Shown: piece after piece, positions 54,582 to 61,367 of the stretch
Layout of the letters: every line of letters starts with the position of its first letter
Position numbering within the stretch: position 1 is the first letter of the stretch
NCBI GenBank assembly: GCA_035654655.1
Contig: DASRWI010000038.1
Location: 1-64,000 of the forward strand
Direction: 5' to 3'
DNA from: DASRWI01 sp035654655
GTDB lineage: Bacteria; Bacteroidota; Ignavibacteria; Ignavibacteriales; Ignavibacteriaceae
Length of the DNA stretch: 64,000 nt
Position numbers and translations under genes: made by a program
Notes under the pieces: model-generated
Seen by the model: the letters and a program-made list of their open reading frames with translations, nothing else
What the model was told of the DNA's origin: nothing
The model's database searches: none

Positions 54582-54972
54582 ATTTCTCTTCTTTATATCT
54601 TAATGCTTTAACTTCCTGTCCCCTTACAATTACGTATGCAATTAATGCAAAAAGAAAGAATACCAATAACAGCCAGGCTAAGCTTTGCATTGTAGAAATT
54701 ATTGTAGTATAAATCTCCAATACGATTCTCTCCCCAGTCAACTCTTTATTAAATTCTTTGTTCAGATATTGTTCCAACGTCCATATTCTGACTCCTCCAG
54801 AAATACCTACAACAATTATTGCAAACTTTAAATATTTCTTCCAGGCAACGCTAATCTCATCCTTAATTATTCTTGCAAGAATCTTTTCAATAGAAGGATC
54901 AAAAACTTTCGCAATTATGAAAGAAACAATTGCTGCCAGTATGAAGGTACCAAGCAATAATGAAATAAACAT
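54580..54972 (-). CDS. small membrane protein, unknown
   Basis: Not recognised. 130 residues with three hydrophobic segments (about 2-22, 46-62 and 98-118) and a charged tail (RGQEVKALRYKEEK). The middle part, DPSIEKILARIIKDEISVAWKKYLKF, is amphipathic. It is 16 bases downstream of the phosphoesterase gene on the same strand, suggesting cotranscription. The stop lies in the terminator region of the giant gene. Confidence 0.6.
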   Translation of the reverse strand: MFISLLLGTFILAAIVSFIIAKVFDPSIEKILARIIKDEISVAWKKYLKFAIIVVGISGGVRIWTLEQYLNKEFNKELTGERIVLEIYTTIISTMQSLAWLLLVFFLFALIAYVIVRGQEVKALRYKEEK

Positions 54973-54988
54973 ACACTCTCCAAAATAT

Positions 54989-56134
54989 TTATTTAATAAA
55001 TTTGATTCTTATATTAACTATTTCAGCATCACTTGCAATCTTGACCGGTGGTCCCCAGCTTCCCATCCCTGATGAAACATAATATTGTGTGTTACTCTTT
55101 TTACCATATCCCCAGCTAATTTCATAAATCAAATTGGTAATCCAGTTAAGAGGAAACATTTGTCCATTATGAGTATGCCCCGATAACTGCAAATCTACAC
55201 TGTGTTCTTCTGCTTCATTCAATTTAAAAGGGGTATGGTCCATTAATATAATCGGATATTCAATATTAACATTTCTTAAAACTTGGTCTAAAGATTTTCT
55301 ATGCATCTTTGTAAATGAATTTACCGCAGTATCAAGTCTGGCAGCTACATAAAAATTATTATTAATAAATACAGAAGTATCCAAAATCCAGGTTATTCCA
55401 AGATTTGAAAAATATTCAACAATTCCCTTTGCACCGTTTATATATTCGTGATTTCCTGTAGAAGCAAAAATTCCATATTTATTTTTTATTTTTTTAAAAG
55501 ATTTTCCAAGCTGTTTTAATTCAAAATAATATGCTCTTTCATCAACAAGGTCACCAGCAATAAGAACAATATCAGGATTGAGAGAATTTATTTTTTCAAC
55601 TGCTTTATTCAACCATTTCTCATCATTTATAGCAGATAAATGTATGTCTGATATTTGTACAATGTTTAACTCATTCAATGAAGATTTTTTTTGAGGAAGC
55701 TCAAGATCTAATGTCTTTATTACAAAATTACGGCTGTTGTAAAATCCATATAATAGAATAATTCCTACAATTATTACAGAAATTATAAAAGTATATAATT
55801 TTACTATTGGATAATTTTTAATAATGTAAGAGGGATAAATATTAAAGAAGCTATTTAGTAATCTTGTCAAATCCAATAGGACTATAATGAGGATGAAGTA
55901 CAAAATACATGCAAACCAAAAGGAACCTATGAAAATTAATTTATCATAGATAACCGTTGGTAAATGTTTTTCAAATATCTTTGCAGCCAGATAAGAAAAT
56001 GCAAGTATAAGTAAAATGACAAGATAAAAAACTCTTAAATGCGGCACTGCTTGCAAAGCCTGCCATCCTCTTACAGATATATAATAATTTATAGCTGAAA
56101 AAAGAACAAAAAATACTATAAAGAATACCGCCAT
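54989..56134 (-). CDS. membrane-anchored calcineurin-like phosphoesterase
   Basis: A 381-residue protein with four N-terminal transmembrane helices (~3-22, 34-52, 68-95 and 112-132) and a metallophosphoesterase domain (~150-381). Metal-binding motifs in order: QISDIHLS (DXH), IVLIAGDLVDE (GDXXD-like), STGNHEY (GNH[DE]) and LSGHTHNGQ (GHXH). This is the YkoE/YaeI-type phosphoesterase pattern. YaeI-type enzymes hydrolyse phosphodiesters such as UDP-diacylglucosamine, but the substrate here is not known. Start ATG at 56134. Confidence 0.88.
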   Translation of the reverse strand: MAVFFIVFFVLFSAINYYISVRGWQALQAVPHLRVFYLVILLILAFSYLAAKIFEKHLPTVIYDKLIFIGSFWFACILYFILIIVLLDLTRLLNSFFNIYPSYIIKNYPIVKLYTFIISVIIVGIILLYGFYNSRNFVIKTLDLELPQKKSSLNELNIVQISDIHLSAINDEKWLNKAVEKINSLNPDIVLIAGDLVDERAYYFELKQLGKSFKKIKNKYGIFASTGNHEYINGAKGIVEYFSNLGITWILDTSVFINNNFYVAARLDTAVNSFTKMHRKSLDQVLRNVNIEYPIILMDHTPFKLNEAEEHSVDLQLSGHTHNGQMFPLNWITNLIYEISWGYGKKSNTQYYVSSGMGSWGPPVKIASDAEIVNIRIKFIK

Positions 56135-56281
56135 ATAATTCCATTCTGTTTAAATGATAAAATTAACACTTTTTGATTGATTTTCACCTGACAAGGAACT
56201 TTTAAGGACTAATTACATATTAATGATGTGACAATGTTCGACTTGCGCTTTTGGGATTACTATCTATATTAAAAGTTTAAG

Positions 56282-56932
56282 ATGAGTTATAATATGAAAA
56301 ATTTATTAATTGTATTTATTTTTTTGAGCATTGGTTTCGGATGTACTGAAGTCAAAAATGCCAAAGCAAATGAGGTTAAAATGGATGATAATAAAAAATA
56401 TGAAATTGCTACTTTTGGTTCCGGATGCTTTTGGTGCACCGAAGCAATCTTTCAAAGAGTTGATGGAGTAGTAAAAGTTGAAAGTGGATATTCTGGCGGT
56501 AATGTAGTAAATCCAACTTATGAAGCTGTATGCACAGGTAAAACAGGACATGCTGAGGTTACACAAATTACTTATGACCCTGAAAAAGTATCCTATACCG
56601 AATTGCTTGAAATCTTTTGGAAAACACACGACCCAACAACATTAAACAAACAAGGTGCAGATGTCGGAACCCAATATCGTTCAGCCATATTTTATCATAA
56701 TGATGAACAAAAACAGCTTGCTGAAAAATATAAAGCCGAACTAACCAAGGCTCACATTTGGGAAAATCCAATTGTTACTGAAATAGTCCCATTCAAAAAG
56801 TTTTACAAAGCAGAAGATTATCATCAAAATTATTATAATCAAAATACTAACCAGGGATATTGTAGTTTTGTAATAACACCAAAATTGGAGAAGTTCAAAA
56901 AAATTTTTGCTAGTAAATTGAAGAAAGAATAA
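56282..56932 (+). CDS. msrA: peptide-methionine (S)-S-oxide reductase, lipoprotein form
   Basis: Reduces methionine-S-sulfoxide in proteins. The 216-residue sequence has a lipoprotein signal (MKNLLIVFIFLSIGFGC), so it should act outside the cytoplasm. From ~40 the MsrA domain follows: FGSGCFWCTEAIF with the catalytic Cys at ~49, SGYSGG, YEAVCTGKTGHAEV, FWKTHDPTTLNKQGADVGTQYRS and FYKAEDYHQNYY, plus the C-terminal resolving region NQGYCSF. All active-site residues are present. An alternative ATG at 56294 gives an even better signal; neither has a clear ribosome site. It would need an electron donor in the periplasm, not seen here. Confidence 0.93.
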   Translation: MSYNMKNLLIVFIFLSIGFGCTEVKNAKANEVKMDDNKKYEIATFGSGCFWCTEAIFQRVDGVVKVESGYSGGNVVNPTYEAVCTGKTGHAEVTQITYDPEKVSYTELLEIFWKTHDPTTLNKQGADVGTQYRSAIFYHNDEQKQLAEKYKAELTKAHIWENPIVTEIVPFKKFYKAEDYHQNYYNQNTNQGYCSFVITPKLEKFKKIFASKLKKE

Positions 56933-56939
56933 TAAAAAA

Positions 56940-57016
56940 CCCACGATTAAAATCGTGGGCCTGCCTTTAAATTACAATGGATAGATTTCCCATGACTTCC
57001 GTCATGGGAAATCTAT
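56940..57016. repeat. two adjacent REP-like hairpins
   Basis: First, CCCACGAT-TAAA-ATCGTGGG (56940-56959). Second, a perfect 16-base stem at 56981-56996 / 57001-57016, ATAGATTTCCCATGAC and its complement, with loop TTCC. Both carry a CCCAYGAY core shared with 26413-26432. They fill the gap between the convergent msrA and permease genes and may also terminate both transcripts. Confidence 0.75.
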
Positions 57017-57022
57017 TAATTT

Positions 57023-58303
57023 TTAATGTTCTAATGGTGGTTCAACCTCTTCATCCATTATTTTAGTAATTTCAAATAACTTGAAGAGTAAACTGATTAT
57101 TATCGAAAATACTGTAGCCAAAGCCATTCCTGCCAAAGATACTGAACCCATATTTAACTTTGCACCGCTTAATCCAATAATCAAAACGAATGCAGTTAAA
57201 ATTAAATTCTTAGGTCTGCTGTAATCAATCTTAGCTTCAACTAGCATTCTAATACCTGATGCTGCAATAACTCCGAATAACATTAACGAAACTCCCCCCA
57301 TCACAGGAAGAGGAATTGTTTGAATGGCTGCTGAAAGTTTTCCGAAGAATGAAATGATAATTGATATTACAGCTGCACCTCCAATTACCCAAACACTATA
57401 TACTCTTGTAATTGCAAGTACACCAATATTTTCTCCATAGGTAGTTGTTGGGACACTGCCAACCCAGCCGGATAAGAATGTAGAAACACCATCTCCCATT
57501 AATGAACGATGAAGTCCCGGGTCCTTTGCTAAATTTCTTCCGACAATATTTCCTGTTACAATAAGATGTCCTATATGCTCCGCAATAACAACAAGAGCTG
57601 CTGGAATAATAATTATAATTGCTGATATATTAAATACTGGAGTATAGATTGTTGGGAATGAAAACCAAGGGGCATTGTTAATAGCATCAAAATTAACAAT
57701 ACCAACTATTAGTGAAATTATATATCCAGCTACTACACCTATAAGGATAGGAATAATTTTCCAGAATCCTCTTAATACCACCGAACCCAATATTATTATT
57801 GCCAAAGTAGCCATTGATACAAAAACATTTCTTGCATCTAAAGGGACATTTCCCTTCTGAATTATACCAGCCATATCAGCCGCAACAGGTGCAAGTTCTA
57901 ATCCTATAATTGCAACAATTGCTCCCATAGCTGCAGGAGGAAATACTACATTTATCCAGTTTATTCCAAATGCTTTGAACAATAAAGCAACAATAATAAA
58001 AATTACACCTGCTGCTATAAATCCCCCTAATGCAGAGTTATATCCGAACTTCGTCATTACTAAAAATACAGGGGATAAAAATGCAAAGCTTGAACCTAAG
58101 AATGCAGGTATTTTTCCTTTTGTAATGAATATATATAATAAGGTACCGACACCATTCATAAGCAGAACAGTTGCAGGGTCAATTTTGAATAAGATAGGTA
58201 CAAGTACGGATGCTCCAAACATTGCAAACAAATGTTGAAAACTAAGTGGAATGCTTTCAATGAGTGGAAGTTTTTCGTTTACGTCTACTACTCGGTGTGC
58301 CAT
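57023..58303 (-). CDS. uracil/xanthine permease (NCS2 family)
   Basis: Inner-membrane nucleobase transporter of 426 residues with about 14 helical segments, matching UraA topology. Seen: the N-terminal PLSFQHLFAMFGASVLVPIL, FLGSSFAFLSPVF with the substrate-site region, ALVVIAEHIGHLIVTGNI (the E/H in the ligand site of NCS2), SVPTTTYGENIGVLAIT (typical of UraA) and LPVMGGVSLMLFGVIAASG. The residues fit uracil rather than xanthine specificity, but that is judged by eye. Monocistronic, no regulator or PyrR-type leader seen. Confidence 0.9.
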   Translation of the reverse strand: MAHRVVDVNEKLPLIESIPLSFQHLFAMFGASVLVPILFKIDPATVLLMNGVGTLLYIFITKGKIPAFLGSSFAFLSPVFLVMTKFGYNSALGGFIAAGVIFIIVALLFKAFGINWINVVFPPAAMGAIVAIIGLELAPVAADMAGIIQKGNVPLDARNVFVSMATLAIIILGSVVLRGFWKIIPILIGVVAGYIISLIVGIVNFDAINNAPWFSFPTIYTPVFNISAIIIIIPAALVVIAEHIGHLIVTGNIVGRNLAKDPGLHRSLMGDGVSTFLSGWVGSVPTTTYGENIGVLAITRVYSVWVIGGAAVISIIISFFGKLSAAIQTIPLPVMGGVSLMLFGVIAASGIRMLVEAKIDYSRPKNLILTAFVLIIGLSGAKLNMGSVSLAGMALATVFSIIISLLFKLFEITKIMDEEVEPPLEH

Positions 58304-58405
58304 TTGACTCCAAAATTTTAATTAAAAATTATTTAGCTGAACTATTAAAATCTCGGAATTAAAAGTATCTATTTTTTATCAATAATAAAATAAACTCAAA
58401 AAAAT

Positions 58406-58999
58406 TTATTTAAATTTATCTATGGCTTTGAATAGCTGTTCAACCACAATAACATTACTGTCTATATCGAAGTTCCCCCTTCTCAGGGCATCTGCAATCC
58501 ACGTATTACAAGTATAATAGGCGCTGTAATTTCCGTTAGACTTATAAAATTTTATTGTATTCCCTGCTTCAGTACTGTATAAAATTATTTTGTTATCCTT
58601 TTTATAAAAAGATGAATCAATAAAGTTTTTAATATTATCAAAATTCCTTTGGTTCAACATTAACTTTCTGGAATCTTCAAATGCTTTATCTATATTGTTT
58701 ATGTTTTTATAACCTTGAATTCTTAAAGTAGATGCGGAAGAAAAGAATAATGCTTGAAAAGCAAGATTAAAATCGAATCCCGGAGTTTGATAGAATGCTG
58801 AATCTCCCCAACCAATATCAACAAAATTAAATTCCTGAAATTCCTTTTTTATAATATTATTATCATCTAAATCTTTCAAGTTAATCAAAATCCCGGTATG
58901 CCACCCTTGTTTTACAAGATAAATTGTCTTTAATGAATCCTCGGCTAAAGCAAATAATCTGAAATTTATGATAAATATTATAAAAGCAATTCTTATCAT
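58406..58999 (-). CDS. DUF2459 family protein (TIGR02117-like)
   Basis: An exported 197-residue protein, signal peptide within the first ~20 residues (IRIAFIIFIINFRLFALAED). The core matches what I know of DUF2459: IYLVKQGWHTGILI near the start, FVDIGWGDSAFYQTPG, FQALFFSSASTLRIQGY, and YYTCNTWIADALRRG near the end. The latter has a Cys, and with the early His and Asp it could form a papain-like (NlpC/P60-type) triad. That is an inference. No function is established for the family. Monocistronic. Confidence 0.82.
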   Translation of the reverse strand: MIRIAFIIFIINFRLFALAEDSLKTIYLVKQGWHTGILINLKDLDDNNIIKKEFQEFNFVDIGWGDSAFYQTPGFDFNLAFQALFFSSASTLRIQGYKNINNIDKAFEDSRKLMLNQRNFDNIKNFIDSSFYKKDNKIILYSTEAGNTIKFYKSNGNYSAYYTCNTWIADALRRGNFDIDSNVIVVEQLFKAIDKFK

Positions 59000-59115
59000 C
59001 TTAATTTTTATTCTTTTATATAAAATAGCATTAATTATTAAACTTAATTATTTTATTTTCCATTACCGAATATTTTTAATTTATCTATTTATAATAGTAC
59101 ACATCGGAGTATTAA

Positions 59116-61221
59116 ATGAAAATTTTATTCTTGATAATTTTATGTTTAACTATAGGAGTTAACACCTATAGTCAACAAATTAATTATCCTAAAACAAAAA
59201 AAGTTAATCAGGTAGATGATTATCACGGAACTAAGGTTTCCGATCCTTACAGATGGCTTGAGGATGATAATGCTCCTGAAGTTAAAAAATGGGTTGAGGA
59301 ACAAAATAAAGTTACCTTTGATTATTTAAGTAAAATTCCATATAGAAATAAAATTAAAGAGCGTATACAAAAGCTGTGGAATTACCCGAAATATGGACTC
59401 CCTCAAAAAGAAGGAAATAATTATTTCTTTTCCAAAAATGATGGGTTGCAAAATCAAAGTGTTGTCTATATTCAGAATGATTTAAATGCACAACCGGAAG
59501 TTTTTCTTGACCCAAATAAATTATCGGAAGATGGAACAGTTGCTTTATCAGGGTATAATGTTTCTAAAGATGGAAAATATTTTGTCTATGGTGCCGCATC
59601 GGCAGGTTCGGATTGGAATGACTTTTACGTAATGGAAGTTGCCACTAAAAAGAAACTTAATGACCATTTAAAATGGCTAAAGTTCTCAGGAATTGCATTT
59701 GAAGGTGATGGCTTTTATTACAGCAGATATCCCGAGCCAAAAGGTGCATCAACTTTAACTTCTAAAAACGAATTTCATAAAATTTATTTTCATAAAATTG
59801 GCGATGACCAGTCTAAAGATAAATTAGTATATGAGGACAACTCAAAGCCAACAAGATATTTTAATGCTCAAACAACTGAAGACCAAAGATTTTTAATTAT
59901 ATATTATTCCGATGGAACAAGCTTTAATGGCTTACTTGTAAAAGACCTTTCGAAACCCAAATCTGAGTTTATTCCATTGGTAATAAAGCTTGAGAACAAC
60001 TATTCAGTTGTTGATAACATTGGCGATAAACTTTTAGTAATGACAGATAAGGGTGCATCCAGGTATAGATTGGTTTTACTGGACCCTAACAAACCCGAAT
60101 CTGAAAACTGGAAAGAAGTACTCCCTGAAGAAAAAGGAGTTCTGGAAAATGTTGTTTTAGCAGGAGGAAAATTATTTGCTTCTTATCTTGAAGATGCATC
60201 AAATCATTTATATCAATATAACATGGATGGTTCAGGTAAGACAGAAATAAAATTACCAGCCATAGGCACAGTTGTAAGTATCAGCGGAAAAAAGGAAGAG
60301 AATGTCTTATTTTATTCTTTTAATTCCTTCACTTTTCCTACAACAATTTATAAGTATGATATTAAAGAAGAAGCTTCAGAAGTATATAATAAACCTGAAG
60401 TAGATTTTAATCTTGATAACTATGAAACGAAGCAAGTATTTTATGCAAGTAAGGATGGTACAAAAATTCCAATGTTCATTGTGCATAAAAAAGGATTAAA
60501 GATGGACGGCAATAATCCAACTTATCTATATGCATATGGTGGATTTAATGCAAGTATGAATCCTTCTTTCAGTGTTTCAAGATTAATATTTCTTGAAAAT
60601 GGAGGAGTATATGCAATGCCTAATCTTAGAGGCGGCGGTGAATATGGAGAAGAGTGGCATAAAGCAGGTATGTTAGAGAATAAGCAAAATGTATTTGATG
60701 ATTTTATTGCAGCAGCAGAATATTTGATTAAAGAAAAATATACTTCAAGCCAAAAACTTGCAGTATCGGGAGGTTCAAATGGTGGGTTATTAATTGGAGC
60801 AGTAGTAAATCAGAGACCTGATTTATTTAAAGTTGCATTACCTGCAGTTGGTGTAATGGATATGTTAAGATATCATAAGTTTACAATTGGCTGGGGATGG
60901 GTTGTAGAATATGGTTCAAGTGATAATCCTGAACAATTTAAATACATTTATAAATATTCTCCATTGCATAATATAAAAGATGCAGAATATCCTGCAACAT
61001 TAGTAACAACAGCAGACCATGATGACAGAGTTGTCCCTGCACATTCATTCAAATACATCGCAACACTGCAGGAACACCAAAAAGGAAATAATCCTGTGCT
61101 TATAAGAATTGAAACCAAAGCAGGGCACGGCGGCGGTAAACCAACATCCAAAATCATCGAAGAAGCTGCAGACATATGGTCATTTGTATTTTACAATTTA
61201 GGAGTTAAGGTGATTTACTAA
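59116..61221 (+). CDS. prolyl oligopeptidase family serine peptidase (S9A)
   Basis: A 701-residue exported enzyme cleaving short peptides after proline. Signal peptide MKILFLIILCLTIGVNTYSQ. The N-terminal S9A signature VDDYHGTKVSDPYRWLEDD begins the mature part. A seven-bladed propeller covers ~80-415. The alpha/beta-hydrolase domain holds PTYLYAYGGFNASM, LRGGGEYGEEWHKAG, the nucleophile in VSGGSNGGLL (Ser ~554), DHDDRVVPAHSFKY (Asp ~636) and TKAGHGGGKPT (His ~672): a complete catalytic triad. The periplasmic location suggests peptide scavenging. A TTCTTCGAG-type repeat and a terminator follow. Confidence 0.95.
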   Translation: MKILFLIILCLTIGVNTYSQQINYPKTKKVNQVDDYHGTKVSDPYRWLEDDNAPEVKKWVEEQNKVTFDYLSKIPYRNKIKERIQKLWNYPKYGLPQKEGNNYFFSKNDGLQNQSVVYIQNDLNAQPEVFLDPNKLSEDGTVALSGYNVSKDGKYFVYGAASAGSDWNDFYVMEVATKKKLNDHLKWLKFSGIAFEGDGFYYSRYPEPKGASTLTSKNEFHKIYFHKIGDDQSKDKLVYEDNSKPTRYFNAQTTEDQRFLIIYYSDGTSFNGLLVKDLSKPKSEFIPLVIKLENNYSVVDNIGDKLLVMTDKGASRYRLVLLDPNKPESENWKEVLPEEKGVLENVVLAGGKLFASYLEDASNHLYQYNMDGSGKTEIKLPAIGTVVSISGKKEENVLFYSFNSFTFPTTIYKYDIKEEASEVYNKPEVDFNLDNYETKQVFYASKDGTKIPMFIVHKKGLKMDGNNPTYLYAYGGFNASMNPSFSVSRLIFLENGGVYAMPNLRGGGEYGEEWHKAGMLENKQNVFDDFIAAAEYLIKEKYTSSQKLAVSGGSNGGLLIGAVVNQRPDLFKVALPAVGVMDMLRYHKFTIGWGWVVEYGSSDNPEQFKYIYKYSPLHNIKDAEYPATLVTTADHDDRVVPAHSFKYIATLQEHQKGNNPVLIRIETKAGHGGGKPTSKIIEEAADIWSFVFYNLGVKVIY

Positions 61222-61233
61222 TAAGAAAGTGGA

Positions 61234-61284
61234 GGTTCTTCGAGTGTTTTCTGAGTGAAGCGAAGAAAATGTATCGAGAAGACC
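61234..61284. repeat. dispersed repeat, copy 3 (downstream of prolyl oligopeptidase)
   Basis: GGTTCTTCGAGTGTTTTC, TGAGTGAAGCGAA, GAAAATGTATCGAGAAGACC. Same architecture as 36596-36646, with small changes; the outer GGTTCTTCGA and TCGAGAAGACC arms make an interrupted inverted repeat. Its reverse complement has the CTTCTCGATACA...GCTTCGCT...ACTCGAAG form that I recall as a dispersed intergenic element in Bacteroidetes genomes. Confidence 0.75.
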
Positions 61285-61314
61285 ATTTGCTTTTCCGATG
61301 ACACATTGCTAAAT

Positions 61315-61349
61315 AAAAAAACCCTTTCATCGCTGGAAGGGTTTTTTGT
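61315..61349. terminator. bidirectional terminator
   Basis: Stem of 13 bases AAAAAACCCTTTC / GGAAGGGTTTTTT (one G-T pair) with loop ATCGCT, A-rich on the left and T-rich on the right. It closes the prolyl oligopeptidase gene and the convergent BNR-protein gene. Confidence 0.9.
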
Positions 61350-61367
61350 TTTTCTTTAATTTATATC

